Shown here in pieces: positions 8,761 through 17,621 of a stretch of 64,000 nucleotides of DNA. Position numbers and translations under genes: made by a program. The stretch is from the NCBI RefSeq assembly GCF_900239495.1, contig NZ_OENE01000014.1, positions 1 through 64,000 of the forward strand, read 5' to 3'. Each line of letters begins with the position of its first letter. Position 1 is the stretch's first letter. The DNA comes from Tenacibaculum finnmarkense genomovar ulcerans. GTDB lineage: Bacteria > Bacteroidota > Bacteroidia > Flavobacteriales > Flavobacteriaceae. A model generated the notes under the pieces. The model was not told the origin of the DNA and did not search any database. It saw nothing but the letters and a program-made list of their open reading frames with translations.

Positions 8761-10149
8761 CTATAAATGAATCACTTCATCATACGCATCAGCAACAGCT
8801 TCCATAACCGCTTCACTCATTGTAGGGTGAGGGTGAATTGTTTTTAAAACTTCATGTCCAGTAGTTTCTAATTTTCTACCTAAAACAGCTTCCGCAATCA
8901 TATCGGTAACACCTGCACCAATCATATGACAACCTAGCCATTCACCGTATTTTGCATCAAAAATTACTTTTACAAAACCATCAGTAGTTCCTGCCGCAGT
9001 TGCTTTTCCTGAGGCAGAGAAAGGAAATTTACCAACTTTTAAATCGTAACCAGCTTCTTTTGCTTGTTTTTCTGTCATTCCAACAGATGCAATTTCAGGA
9101 GTTGCATAGGTACAACCAGGAATATTTCCATAGTCGATAGCTTCAGTATGTAAACCAGCTAATTTTTCAACTAAAGTAATTCCTTCAGCAGAAGCAACGT
9201 GTGCTAAAGCTGGTCCAGGAGTTACATCACCAATAGCAAAATAACCAGGGATATTTGTTTGATAAAAATCGTTTACTAAAATTTTATCTCTGTCAGTAAT
9301 AATTCCAACATCTTCTAAACCGATGTTTTCGATATTTGTTTTAATTCCAACAGCCGATAATAAAATATCTGCTTCTAAAACAACTTCCCCTTTTTTCGTT
9401 TTAACGGTCGCTTTTACGCCATCTCCAGAAGTATCAACAGTTTCAACAGATGAACTTGTCATTACTTTAATACCCGATTTTTTGAAAGAACGCTCCATTT
9501 GTTTCGAAACATCAATATCTTCAACAGGTACAATATTTGGCATAAATTCAACAACAGTAACATCCGTTCCCATTGAATTGTAAAAATGTGCAAACTCAAC
9601 ACCAATAGCACCCGAACCTACAACAATCATAGATTTTGGCTGACTAGGTAAGCTCATTGCCTGACGATACCCAATTACTTTTTCACCATCTTGTGGTAAA
9701 TTTGGTAAAACTCTAGAACGTGCACCAGTTGCGATAATAATATTGTCAGCAGCATATTCAGTTACAGAACCATCTTTAGCAGTAACATCAACTTTTTTAC
9801 CCGTTTTAATTTTACCAAAACCGTCAATAATGTCAATGTTGTTTTTCTTCATTAAAAACTGAACACCTTTGCTCATTCCTTCTGCTACGCCACGACTACG
9901 TTTAATAACTGCTTGGAAATCTTTATCGATTGCTTCCGCTTTTAAACCATATTGGTCAACATGTTTTAAATAATCATAAACCTGAGCAGATTTTAACAAT
10001 GCTTTTGTAGGAATACATCCCCAGTTTAAGCAAATTCCACCTAAATTTTCCTTTTCAATTATAGCCGTTTTAAACCCTAATTGCGATGCTCTAATAGCAG
10101 TTACATATCCTCCAGGACCACTTCCGATTATTAATACGTCGTATTTCAT
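8761..10149 (-). CDS. lpdA: Dihydrolipoyl dehydrogenase (E3)
   Basis: This 462-residue FAD flavoprotein is the E3 subunit of 2-oxoacid dehydrogenase complexes. It re-oxidises dihydrolipoyl groups with NAD+ in the cytoplasm. The N-terminal FAD-binding motif is GSGPGG (9-14). The redox-active disulfide is Cys40/Cys45 in GGICLNWGCIPTK. An NAD-binding GSGAIGVEF motif lies mid-protein. The catalytic His441-Glu446 pair sits in HPHPTMSE near the C-terminus. The length is normal for the family. It stands alone on the minus strand, with its own terminator at 8667-8694 and a repeat-rich spacer upstream, so it serves the E1/E2 genes from elsewhere in the genome. Confidence 0.97.
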   Translation of the reverse strand: MKYDVLIIGSGPGGYVTAIRASQLGFKTAIIEKENLGGICLNWGCIPTKALLKSAQVYDYLKHVDQYGLKAEAIDKDFQAVIKRSRGVAEGMSKGVQFLMKKNNIDIIDGFGKIKTGKKVDVTAKDGSVTEYAADNIIIATGARSRVLPNLPQDGEKVIGYRQAMSLPSQPKSMIVVGSGAIGVEFAHFYNSMGTDVTVVEFMPNIVPVEDIDVSKQMERSFKKSGIKVMTSSSVETVDTSGDGVKATVKTKKGEVVLEADILLSAVGIKTNIENIGLEDVGIITDRDKILVNDFYQTNIPGYFAIGDVTPGPALAHVASAEGITLVEKLAGLHTEAIDYGNIPGCTYATPEIASVGMTEKQAKEAGYDLKVGKFPFSASGKATAAGTTDGFVKVIFDAKYGEWLGCHMIGAGVTDMIAEAVLGRKLETTGHEVLKTIHPHPTMSEAVMEAVADAYDEVIHL

Positions 10150-10190
10150 GTTGTTAATTTTTTACTTATTGTTTGTTTATTTTATATTTT

Positions 10191-10366
10191 TTTGTCACTT
10201 CGAGTGATTTTATTTTCAAAATCGTATCGATAAGTTGGGCGTTCGGGCGGGCTTTCACTACTCGCTTTTTTTAGTTTTGTTCTCGATATAAATTTGCTAA
10301 AAAAGCAAATTCACTCGAACTGACAACTAAAAAAGAGCTCAAACATGCCGTTCAATCCCTAACGCA
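10191..10366. repeat. Composite intergenic repeat: R2 copies and an R1-like element interrupted by R2
   Basis: An inverted R2 copy lies at 10191-10236 (TCACTTCGAGTGATTTTATT onward to TCGATAAG). Next come 10237-10279, like one half of R1 (CGGGCTTTCACTACTCGCTT), a forward R2 copy at 10278-10327, and the other half of R1 at 10328-10366 (AAAAAAGAGCTCAAACATGC). R2 therefore occupies the loop position of R1. The R2 stem sequences differ between copies (GATTTT/AAAATC; AATTTGCT/AGCAAATT) but the pairing is kept. Confidence 0.65.
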
Positions 10367-10383
10367 AATTTTCGTTTTTTCAA

Positions 10384-10439
10384 CCCTATTTATTTTTCAT
10401 TTTTTGAATTTTAGTTCTTTCATCAAAAAATAAATAGGG
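10384..10439. repeat. Stem-loop downstream of argS
   Basis: A perfect 14-bp stem, CCCTATTTATTTTT (10384-10397) with AAAAATAAATAGGG (10426-10439), encloses a 28-base loop and lies 16 bases beyond the argS stop codon on the minus strand. It is not followed by a clear U-run in either direction, so termination is possible but not evident. Confidence 0.5.
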
Positions 10440-10455
10440 CAGAAGCACCATTTTA

Positions 10456-12231
10456 TTACATTTTTTCAGGAACTTGAATACCTAACAAAGCAAATGCCGA
10501 TTTAATAGTATCGGCAACTTTTTTAGATAACTGAACTCTGAATATTTTTTTATCTTGATTTTCTTCTCCTAAAATATGTACATTCTGATAAAAAGAATTG
10601 AATTCTTTTACCAATTCGTAGGTATAATTAGCAATTACGGCAGGCGAATAATTATTAGCCGCTTGCTGAATTACTTCAGGATATAATTCTAATTGTTTAA
10701 TTAATTCTTTTTCTTTTGCGTGCAATTCAATTGAAACAGCATTTGAATAATCAAAAGTTGCTTTTCTTAAAATAGATTGAATTCTAGCATAGGTATATTG
10801 AATAAAAGGACCTGTATTTCCTTGAAAATCTACAGAAGCTTTCGGATCGAATAAAATTCTCTTTTTAGGATCAACTTTTAAGATGAAATATTTTAAAGCT
10901 CCTAAACCAATAACTCTATATAATTCTTCTTTTTCTTGGTCAGAATACCCTTCTAATTTTCCTAATTCTTGTGAAATAGTACGAGCTGTATCGGTCATTT
11001 CGTCCATTAAATCATCGGCATCAACAACAGTTCCTTCACGTGATTTCATTTTTCCAGAAGGTAAATCGACCATTCCGTAACTTAAATGATGTAATTGTTC
11101 TGCCCAAGAATATCCTAATTTCTTTAAAATTAAGAATAAAACTTTAAAGTGATAATCTTGTTCGTTACCAACGGTGTAAACCATTCCGCCAACATCAGGC
11201 ATATCTTTTGCACGCTGAATAGCAGTTCCAATATCTTGAGTCATATAAACTGATGTTCCGTCTGAACGTAAAACCAGTTTTTCATCTAAACCATCTTCAG
11301 ATAAATCACACCAAACAGAGCCATCTTCTTTTTTGAAGAAAACACCACTTTCTAAACCTTCGTCAACAGTGTCTTTTCCTAATAAATAGGTATTGCTTTC
11401 GTAATATAATGTATCAAAATCAACACCGATAGTTTTATAAGTAACATCAAATCCTTTGTAAACCCAAGAATTCATTTCTTTCCAAAGTGTTACAACTTGC
11501 TCATCACCAGCTTCCCATTTACGAAGCATTGCTTGCGCTTCTAAAAATAAAGGTGCTTGTTTTTTAGCATCATCTTCAGAAACTCCCGAAGCCATTAAAG
11601 TTGCTATTTCTTTTTTATATTCTTGGTCGAATTTTACGTAGTAGTTTCCTACTAATTTATCGCCTTTTAAACCGGTATTTTCTGGAGTTTCTCCGTTTCC
11701 GAATTTTTCCCAAGCCAACATTGACTTACAAATATGAATTCCACGGTCGTTAATAATTTGCGTTTTATATACTTTTTTACCCGATGCTTTTAAAATTTCA
11801 GCCACCGAATATCCTAATAAAACATTACGAACGTGTCCTAAGTGTAACGGTTTATTTGTGTTAGGAGATGAATATTCTACCATACGAGAAGAATCATCTG
11901 CCGAAGGCGAAATAAATCCGTAAGAAGTATCTGTAGCTATTTGATTAAAAAAATTAGTATAAAAAGTATCGTCAATTACCAGGTTTAAAAATCCCTTTAC
12001 CACATTATAATTGGTAATTTCGGTAACGTTTTCAACAAGATATTTCCCTAAATCCTCGCCAATTTGAACAGGATTTCCTTTTTTGTATCTTAAAAGAGGA
12101 AAAACCACCACAGTGATATCTCCTTCAAAATCTTTACGGGTTGCTTGAAATTCGACACTCGGAATTTCGACATTATATAAGGTTGAAAATCCTTCTTTTA
12201 CTTTTGCTTCAATTAAGGTTTGTATGCTCAT
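10456..12231 (-). CDS. argS: Arginyl-tRNA synthetase
   Basis: This 591-residue class I aminoacyl-tRNA synthetase charges tRNA-Arg in the cytoplasm. An N-terminal Arg-specific add-on domain (about 1-110) precedes the catalytic Rossmann fold with the HIGH-like motif in NTNKPLHLGHVRN. The KMSKS-like signature is KMKSREGTVV. The C-terminal anticodon-binding helical domain ends in ALLGIQVPEKM, the usual end for the family. The start was set at ATG 12231 (MSIQTLIEAKV), which fits homologues. A longer frame opens at 12255, but a -7 element TAATTTTG (complement of 12253-12260) overlaps that codon, so it would not be in the mRNA. Confidence 0.96.
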   Translation of the reverse strand: MSIQTLIEAKVKEGFSTLYNVEIPSVEFQATRKDFEGDITVVVFPLLRYKKGNPVQIGEDLGKYLVENVTEITNYNVVKGFLNLVIDDTFYTNFFNQIATDTSYGFISPSADDSSRMVEYSSPNTNKPLHLGHVRNVLLGYSVAEILKASGKKVYKTQIINDRGIHICKSMLAWEKFGNGETPENTGLKGDKLVGNYYVKFDQEYKKEIATLMASGVSEDDAKKQAPLFLEAQAMLRKWEAGDEQVVTLWKEMNSWVYKGFDVTYKTIGVDFDTLYYESNTYLLGKDTVDEGLESGVFFKKEDGSVWCDLSEDGLDEKLVLRSDGTSVYMTQDIGTAIQRAKDMPDVGGMVYTVGNEQDYHFKVLFLILKKLGYSWAEQLHHLSYGMVDLPSGKMKSREGTVVDADDLMDEMTDTARTISQELGKLEGYSDQEKEELYRVIGLGALKYFILKVDPKKRILFDPKASVDFQGNTGPFIQYTYARIQSILRKATFDYSNAVSIELHAKEKELIKQLELYPEVIQQAANNYSPAVIANYTYELVKEFNSFYQNVHILGEENQDKKIFRVQLSKKVADTIKSAFALLGIQVPEKM

Positions 12232-12252
12232 TAGTTGTTGAAAATTGAACAA

Positions 12253-12260
12253 CAAAATTA
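12253..12260 (-). promoter_or_regulatory. -7 promoter element of argS
   Basis: TAATTTTG on the minus strand matches TAnnTTTG and lies 21 bases before the argS ATG. No TTG is seen at the expected -33 position, so support is partial. Confidence 0.4.
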
Positions 12261-12447
12261 CATAATTTATTTGGATGATATTTAAAGTGATTCTAACAAT
12301 TTTCAGGATGTTTTAGCGGGGTAATAATTAAGTAAATTACGCTGCTTTGTTTCTCGAATTTAGTGAAGTTTAAATAAAGAGCTCCAAGAATTGCAGTGGT
12401 TTGTTTATTTGCGTAATATTTAAACTCATTCTAATAGTTTATATGAC

Positions 12448-12455
12448 TATTTTTG
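12448..12455 (+). promoter_or_regulatory. -7 promoter element of the YkgJ-family gene
   Basis: TATTTTTG matches TAnnTTTG and ends four bases before the ATG at 12460, implying an almost leaderless mRNA. No clear -33 TTG is present at the usual distance. Confidence 0.35.
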
Positions 12456-12459
12456 CAGC

Positions 12460-12987
12460 ATGGATAGAGATTTAGAGAACTTAGAGAAGTTAGCAAAAGA
12501 CGTAGAGAAGGAAAATAAAAAATATTTTTTAACCATAAAAAAACGAGTACCTAAAAACTTTGATGTTGTAGCGCAAGATTTACACGACAAAGAGTTTGCA
12601 AAAACGGATTGTTTAGACTGTGGTAACTGTTGTAAAACGACCAGCCCTATTTTTACAGATAAAGATACTGAGCGTATTGCTAAGTATTTAAAAATGAAAG
12701 TGCGTAATTTTGAAGCGCAATATTTAGAGCGTGATCAAGATGATTTTATGGTACTAAAAACAGCGCCATGTTCATTTTTAGATGAGCGTGATAATTCTTG
12801 TTTTATTTATGATGTTCGCCCAAAAGCGTGTTCAGAATACCCACATACAAACCGCAAGAAATTTATTCAAATTTCAGATTTAACCATTGCAAACACCGCT
12901 ATTTGCCCTGCAACGTATAGAATTGTTGAAGAGTTAAAAAAACGTTTGCCAGTGCGTTCTAACGAAAAAATTAAAAGATTAGGGTAA
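12460..12987 (+). CDS. YkgJ-family cysteine-cluster protein (probable metal-binding)
   Basis: This 175-residue cytoplasmic protein has the YkgJ/CxxCxxCC signature: Cys51, Cys54, Cys57 and Cys58 in DCLDCGNCCKT, followed by further Cys in APCSF, NSCFIYDVRPKACSEYP and AICPAT. Such clusters are thought to bind zinc or an iron-sulfur centre, and the biochemical role is not established for the family. The N-terminus is a charged helix (LEKLAKDVEKENKKYF). The gene is monocistronic, with its own terminator at 13013-13058 and divergent from argS. Confidence 0.85.
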   Translation: MDRDLENLEKLAKDVEKENKKYFLTIKKRVPKNFDVVAQDLHDKEFAKTDCLDCGNCCKTTSPIFTDKDTERIAKYLKMKVRNFEAQYLERDQDDFMVLKTAPCSFLDERDNSCFIYDVRPKACSEYPHTNRKKFIQISDLTIANTAICPATYRIVEELKKRLPVRSNEKIKRLG

Positions 12988-13012
12988 TATTTTAATATAA
13001 TATTCCTTTAAA

Positions 13013-13058
13013 AAATTCCGCTGTACTATTATTTAATAGTTAGGCGGAATTTCTTTTT
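13013..13058 (+). terminator. Terminator of the YkgJ-family gene
   Basis: A nested hairpin has an outer stem AAATTCCGC (13013-13021) / GCGGAATTT (13044-13052) and an inner stem ACTATT / AATAGT. It is followed by CTTTTTTA. Confidence 0.8.
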
Positions 13059-13138
13059 TACAATATTTTTACACTAATTTTTTAGGAGCTTTAAAACAGT
13101 ATTTTAAAAATGAAGCCTATTTTTAAATGATATTTATG

Positions 13139-13146
13139 TATTTTTG
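13139..13146 (+). promoter_or_regulatory. -7 promoter element of the thioredoxin-like gene
   Basis: TATTTTTG matches TAnnTTTG and lies 30 bases before the ATG at 13177. Confidence 0.4.
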
Positions 13147-13176
13147 AGTTTAAAAATAGCTTAAATAAAAGACTTT

Positions 13177-14016
13177 ATGAAAAAAATCATTTTAACATTT
13201 GTATTATTAATTTCAATATCACAACATGCCAAGGCAACAACTTGGATGACTTCTTTTGAAGATGCTAAAAAATTATCAATAGCAACAAATAAGTTAATAT
13301 TGATTGATTTTTGGGCTACTTGGTGTTATCCTTGTCAAAAAATGGAAGCTGATACTTGGCGTACTCCAGAGGTTGAAAGCTTACTAAGTGCTTACATTCC
13401 TTTAAAAATAGATATTGATGTTTTTAGAAAAATTTCAAATAAATATTCGGCAAATAGAATTCCTTATGTTTTAATTGTTGATGCTTATGGTGAGGTTGTT
13501 TTCAATGAAACAGGCTATAAAACCAAAGAACAGATGTTAAAAGTTTTAAAAAAATACACTATTAATACTAAGGTATTTCAAAATGATTTTGCCTCTTTTT
13601 ATAAAAAACAAACTCCAGAGATTGCCCTATCTTTAGGTGAAAAGTATTTAGATGCTTCTATTTATTTAAAGGGAAAAATTAAATATGATTTTTTAAAATT
13701 AGGAGGGATTTATTTTAAAAAAATAAAGAAATTGACTTCTAAAAAAGAATATAAACAAAAATATTCGCAAAAAGTTAATTTATTAGCAGGCGCATACAAG
13801 TTACTAATTAAAGGTAAAAATGAAAAAGCGTTAAAATACTTAGATAAAAACTTTAAAGAAGTTGAAATTTTACCTGAAAATAAAGTATTGTTTGATTTTA
13901 TAGGTTTTGCAGCTTATAATAAGTTAAAGGATAAAGAAAATGCCAAAATTTGGTATGAAAAATTAAAGACCGATAAAAATTATAAAACCTATCTTTCTAA
14001 ATCAAGAAAAATATAG
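13177..14016 (+). CDS. Exported thioredoxin-fold protein
   Basis: This 279-residue protein starts with a signal peptide (MKKIILTFVLLISISQHAKA) and so is likely periplasmic. A thioredoxin domain (about 25-130) carries the active site WCYPC (Cys50/Cys53) after the conserved FWAT, and the cis-Pro loop RIPYVLIVD. It belongs with the Thioredoxin_7/DsbD-C-like exported thioredoxins of Bacteroidetes. The last ~140 residues are Lys-rich and helical, with a tetratricopeptide-like feel (KALKYLDKNFKEVEILPENK), and may bind a partner. Expected activity is reduction of periplasmic disulfides; the partner is unknown. It sits alone between two terminators. Confidence 0.85.
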   Translation: MKKIILTFVLLISISQHAKATTWMTSFEDAKKLSIATNKLILIDFWATWCYPCQKMEADTWRTPEVESLLSAYIPLKIDIDVFRKISNKYSANRIPYVLIVDAYGEVVFNETGYKTKEQMLKVLKKYTINTKVFQNDFASFYKKQTPEIALSLGEKYLDASIYLKGKIKYDFLKLGGIYFKKIKKLTSKKEYKQKYSQKVNLLAGAYKLLIKGKNEKALKYLDKNFKEVEILPENKVLFDFIGFAAYNKLKDKENAKIWYEKLKTDKNYKTYLSKSRKI

Positions 14017-14020
14017 TGAA

Positions 14021-14046
14021 AAAACGAGGTTTTATAGCCTCGTTTT
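14021..14046. terminator. Bidirectional terminator overlapping the end of the minus-strand gene
   Basis: The stem AAAACGAGG (14021-14029) / CCTCGTTTT (14038-14046) is flanked by A's and T's. It terminates the thioredoxin-like gene and overlaps the last codons of the convergent gene whose stop is at 14032-14034. Confidence 0.8.
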
Positions 14047-14616
14047 TTTTTGTTCCATCAATTTTAAAATATGCTTTGCTCGCGCTTTACAGGCTTTGCT
14101 TTTGTGAATTATTTTTGTCGTAATTAAGTGTTTTAATTCGAAATGTACCCAGTTTTTTTCTAATCCGAAGAAAAATAAAAAAGTCATACTATAAGCATAT
14201 ACCGCTATTTTTTGATCGGTAAGCAACCAATCAAAACCCGTTTCAATAATGCTATCAATATGTTTTGCTGTAACTGTGTTTTTCGTTTTATTTTGAGTTG
14301 TTGAGGTATATTCTATCGCTAAATTTTCACATATTTTAGCACAAGGTCTAATAGCGCTATCAAAATGTAGGCTTGAAATTTTTTCTGTAAAAACACCTAT
14401 ATAAGGCAATATATAATCAATGCTGTGCTGTGTACAAATCCATTCTAAAACCCAAGAGGCTTTAATAGATTGCTTATTATTTACATCAAAAGTTAAATAC
14501 ACAAGTTGTTTTATTAATTTTGGATGTGCCAACACACTATTAGCAGCGTTATTTCTGTTTATTTTAGTAGGGGTTTTCATATCATCTAAAATAGAAATTA
14601 AAAAATCAAGATTCAT
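14032..14616 (-). CDS. Conserved hypothetical alpha-helical protein
   Basis: This 194-residue, mostly helical, probably soluble protein has no signal peptide. Segments such as LAHPKLIKQLVYLTFDVNNKQ and ASWVLEWICTQHSIDYILPY look like HEAT-type helical pairs. The C-terminus is basic (KSKACKARAKHILKLMEQKK). Similar flavobacterial proteins are sometimes labelled adenylosuccinate lyase in databases, but no catalytic signature of that family is visible, so I do not use that name. Its 3' end overlaps the bidirectional terminator, and its start faces the MORN-repeat gene. Function unknown. Confidence 0.75.
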   Translation of the reverse strand: MNLDFLISILDDMKTPTKINRNNAANSVLAHPKLIKQLVYLTFDVNNKQSIKASWVLEWICTQHSIDYILPYIGVFTEKISSLHFDSAIRPCAKICENLAIEYTSTTQNKTKNTVTAKHIDSIIETGFDWLLTDQKIAVYAYSMTFLFFFGLEKNWVHFELKHLITTKIIHKSKACKARAKHILKLMEQKKTRL

Positions 14617-14632
14617 ATTGGTACGGTTTGTG

Positions 14633-14640
14633 TATTTTTG
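14633..14640 (+). promoter_or_regulatory. -7 promoter element of the MORN-repeat gene
   Basis: TATTTTTG matches TAnnTTTG, 40 bases before the ATG at 14681 in a divergent intergenic region. The -33 TTG is not at ideal spacing. Confidence 0.35.
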
Positions 14641-14680
14641 AATTCAATAAATTATTTAATCAATAAAAAAAGAAGTATCA

Positions 14681-15373
14681 ATGTTAAATATAAAAAGGAT
14701 ATTTTCAATAACAGTTTTATTATCCGTTTTTTTTATGACTTCTATAGAAGCTCAGGAATTAAATAAAATAGACGCGAACGGAAACAGAATTGGCGCTTGG
14801 AAAAAACTATACTCCAACGGAAAAGTAAGGTACACAGGGCAGTTTGAAAATGGCAAAGAAGTAGGTGTTTTTAAGTTTTATTCAATTACATCTTCAGGAT
14901 CACCAATAAGTACAAAAACCTATGTAAACGGTACGGCTACTGTAAAATTTTACACTGAATTTGGCAAGTTAAAAAGCCAAGGTAAAATGATTGGTAAAAA
15001 GCGTGTTGGAAAATGGGTGTATTATTTTTCAAATGGAAAACCTGTTTCTCAAGAAAATTATAAAGACGGAAAACTAGACGGAATTTTTAAGAATTATTAT
15101 CCGAACGGAAATCTGACACAAGAATTACACTATTTAAAAGGAAAGAAAAACGGTGTGTCTAAAACCTTTACCGATTCGGCTATTTTAATTGAAGAAACTC
15201 TTTATGTAAACGGTAAATTAGAAGGAAAAGCCACTTATTACGATTTAAAAGGCGGTATTAAAGAAGAAGGAATGTATAAAAATGGCAAAAGAGTAGGGAA
15301 GTGGGAATTTTATATGGATGGCGAAAAAGTGAATAAGAAAAAGAAAATGAAAGTGTCTGATTTTAAAAAATAA
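14681..15373 (+). CDS. Exported MORN-repeat (YwqK-like) protein
   Basis: This 230-residue protein has a signal peptide (MLNIKRIFSITVLLSVFFMTSIEAQ) followed by about seven MORN-type repeats with the pattern G.W..Y..NG....G.y..GK..G. Examples are GAWKKLYSNGKVRYTGQF, GKWVYYFSNGKPVSQENY and GIFKNYYPNGNLTQELHY. Database names for such proteins include YwqK-family antitoxin, but no toxin gene is beside it and the exported location argues against that role. MORN repeats usually mediate contacts with membranes or proteins. The gene is 101 bases upstream of mnmA, which has its own promoter element. Function unknown. Confidence 0.8.
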   Translation: MLNIKRIFSITVLLSVFFMTSIEAQELNKIDANGNRIGAWKKLYSNGKVRYTGQFENGKEVGVFKFYSITSSGSPISTKTYVNGTATVKFYTEFGKLKSQGKMIGKKRVGKWVYYFSNGKPVSQENYKDGKLDGIFKNYYPNGNLTQELHYLKGKKNGVSKTFTDSAILIEETLYVNGKLEGKATYYDLKGGIKEEGMYKNGKRVGKWEFYMDGEKVNKKKKMKVSDFKK

Positions 15374-15447
15374 TAGTCTGAAATTAGGTATCAATTTAAT
15401 TGATGTTGCTATTAAAAATATCCATTATAAAAACAGAAACTTATTCG

Positions 15448-15455
15448 TAAATTTG
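15448..15455 (+). promoter_or_regulatory. -7 promoter element of mnmA
   Basis: TAAATTTG matches TAnnTTTG, 19 bases before the mnmA ATG. No convincing -33 element. Confidence 0.4.
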
Positions 15456-15474
15456 TAGCTTACAAAAGTAAAAA

Positions 15475-16662
15475 ATGAAAAGAGTAGTAGTAGGACTTTC
15501 GGGAGGTGTAGATAGTAGTGTAACCGCTTATTTGTTAAAAGAACAAGGATATGAAGTTATCGGCTTGTTTATGAAAAATTGGCATGATGATTCGGTTACC
15601 ATTTCAGACGATTGCCCGTGGTTAGAAGACAGTAACGACGCAATGTTGGTTGCCGAGAAATTAGGAATTCCTTTTCAAACCGTCGATTTAAGCGACCAAT
15701 ACAAAGAACGTATTGTTGATTATATGTTTAATGAATACGAAAAAGGACGCACGCCAAACCCTGATATATTATGTAATCGAGAAATTAAATTTGATGTTTT
15801 TATGGACATCGCTTTAAGTTTAGGAGCCGATTACGTAGCAACAGGGCATTATTGCCGAAAAGCAGAAGAAGTAATTGCTGGCGAAGCGGTATATAAATTA
15901 TTAGCAGGAAAAGATGCCAATAAAGACCAATCTTATTTTTTATGTCAATTATCGCAGAAACAATTAGCAAAAGCCATGTTTCCAATAGGCGAATTAACAA
16001 AGCCAGAGGTACGAGAAATTGCAAAAAAAGCCGATTTAATTACTGCGGATAAAAAAGATTCTCAAGGATTGTGTTTTATCGGAAAAGTACGTTTGCCTGA
16101 TTTTTTACAGCAAAAATTACAGCCAAAAGAAGGGGTAATTGTGCAAATTCCAACAAGTTTTGAGCAGTATAATCGTGAAATTCCAAAGTTTGAAAATAAA
16201 GAAGCTGAATTAGCACATTTTTCTACAAAATTCTCTTACAAAAAAGAAAGTGGGAAAATTGTAGGAAAGCATCAAGGAGCGCATTATTTCACCAAAGGAC
16301 AACGTAAAGGTTTAAATGTTGGTGGAACTAAAGAAGCGTTGTATGTTATTGAAACTGATGTAAATGAAAACATAATTTATACAGGTGAAGGAAAAACGCA
16401 TCAAGGTTTATACAGAAATGTTTTATTTGTTTCTAATGAAGAATTACATGCTGTTCGTGAAGATTTAGCTTTAAAAACAGGTGAAACTATGGAAGTAGAA
16501 GCAAGAATACGCTACCGTCAGAAATTAGAAAAAGCAATATTACATAAAGTTGATAGCGGTTTATATGTTGAGTTTGAAAACAAACAATCGGCAATTCAAG
16601 AAGGGCAGTTTGTAGCTTGGTATATTAACGAAGAATTAGTAGGTTCGGGAGTAATTTCTTAA
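15475..16662 (+). CDS. mnmA: tRNA-specific 2-thiouridylase
   Basis: This 395-residue cytoplasmic enzyme makes 2-thiouridine at the wobble position (U34) of tRNAs for Lys, Glu and Gln, using ATP and a persulfide. The PP-loop SGGVDSS is at 9-15. The nucleophile Cys100 is in ILCNREIKF and the persulfide-carrying Cys200 is in GLCFIGK. The central tRNA-binding region and C-terminal beta-barrel ([15 protein letters not shown]) are present. The length is slightly above the usual ~360-370 residues. The flavoprotein gene 16 bases downstream probably shares its transcript. Confidence 0.96.
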   Translation: MKRVVVGLSGGVDSSVTAYLLKEQGYEVIGLFMKNWHDDSVTISDDCPWLEDSNDAMLVAEKLGIPFQTVDLSDQYKERIVDYMFNEYEKGRTPNPDILCNREIKFDVFMDIALSLGADYVATGHYCRKAEEVIAGEAVYKLLAGKDANKDQSYFLCQLSQKQLAKAMFPIGELTKPEVREIAKKADLITADKKDSQGLCFIGKVRLPDFLQQKLQPKEGVIVQIPTSFEQYNREIPKFENKEAELAHFSTKFSYKKESGKIVGKHQGAHYFTKGQRKGLNVGGTKEALYVIETDVNENIIYTGEGKTHQGLYRNVLFVSNEELHAVREDLALKTGETMEVEARIRYRQKLEKAILHKVDSGLYVEFENKQSAIQEGQFVAWYINEELVGSGVIS

Positions 16663-16678
16663 AACTTAAAAAACAACT

Positions 16679-17620
16679 TTGAAAAATAAAATAACATCAC
16701 TTTTTAATATAAAATATCCGATTATTCAAGGTGGAATGGTTTGGGTTTCTGGTTGGAAGTTGGCATCCGCAGTTTCTAATGCTGGCGGATTGGGCTTAAT
16801 TGGAGCAGGCTCTATGTATCCTGAGGTTTTGCGTGAGCATATTCAAAAATGCAAAAAATCAACAGATAAACCTTTCGGTGTAAATGTGCCGATGTTGTAT
16901 CCTGATGTTGAAAAAATCATGGATATTATCATTGAAGAAGGTGTTAAAATTGTTTTTACATCCGCAGGAAATCCAAAAACTTGGACAACCTTTTTAAAAG
17001 AAAAAGGAATTACGGTTGTTCATGTAGTAAGTTCTGTGAAATTTGCCTTAAAATCCGAAGCGGCAGGCGTAGATGCTGTTGTTTGTGAAGGTTTTGAAGC
17101 GGGCGGACATAACGGACGAGAGGAAACTACAACGCTTACTTTAATTCCGATGGTTAAAGAAAAAGTGCAAATTCCTGTAATTTCGGCAGGGGGAATTTCA
17201 TCAGGAAAAGCCATGTTAGCAACCATGATTTTAGGAGCAGATGGCGTTCAAATAGGAAGTCGTTTTGCGGCAACTTTAGAATCGTCAGCGCATGCTAATT
17301 TTAAGCAAACAATTATTGATGTTAAAGATGGCGATACACATTTAACATTAAAAGAATTAGCGCCTGTTCGTTTGGTTAAAAATAAGTTTTATAATGATGT
17401 CCAAGATTTGTATCAGCAAAACCCAACTATTGAAGAAATCAAAGAATTATTAGGACGAGCAAGAGCAAAGAAAGGAATGTTTGAAGGCGATTTAAACGAA
17501 GGAGAACTTGAAATTGGTCAAGTTGCAGGATTAATTCATCAGATAAAATCAGCAAAAGAAGTTTTAGAAGAAATTGTTACAGAATTTGAACAGATTAAAG
17601 ATAGTTTAAAGTTTTTATAA
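16679..17620 (+). CDS. NAD(P)H-dependent flavoprotein of the nitronate monooxygenase / FabK family
   Basis: This 313-residue TIM-barrel FMN protein starts at TTG 16679; no in-frame ATG occurs before the conserved YPIIQGGMVWVSG. Other signatures are GGLGLIGAGS, the catalytic-His region CEGFEAGGHNG, ISAGGISSGKAMLATMILGADGVQIGSRF and the family's C-terminal helices. The same fold serves nitronate monooxygenases and enoyl-ACP reductase II (FabK), and sequence reading alone cannot separate them. It lies 16 bases after mnmA and is probably co-transcribed. An R1 repeat follows its stop codon immediately and may act as its terminator. Confidence 0.88.
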   Translation: MKNKITSLFNIKYPIIQGGMVWVSGWKLASAVSNAGGLGLIGAGSMYPEVLREHIQKCKKSTDKPFGVNVPMLYPDVEKIMDIIIEEGVKIVFTSAGNPKTWTTFLKEKGITVVHVVSSVKFALKSEAAGVDAVVCEGFEAGGHNGREETTTLTLIPMVKEKVQIPVISAGGISSGKAMLATMILGADGVQIGSRFAATLESSAHANFKQTIIDVKDGDTHLTLKELAPVRLVKNKFYNDVQDLYQQNPTIEEIKELLGRARAKKGMFEGDLNEGELEIGQVAGLIHQIKSAKEVLEEIVTEFEQIKDSLKFL

Positions 17621-17621
17621 T

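Noticed and set aside
14681..15373. MORN protein as part of a toxin-antitoxin pair
   Set aside because: It has a signal peptide and no adjacent toxin-like gene.
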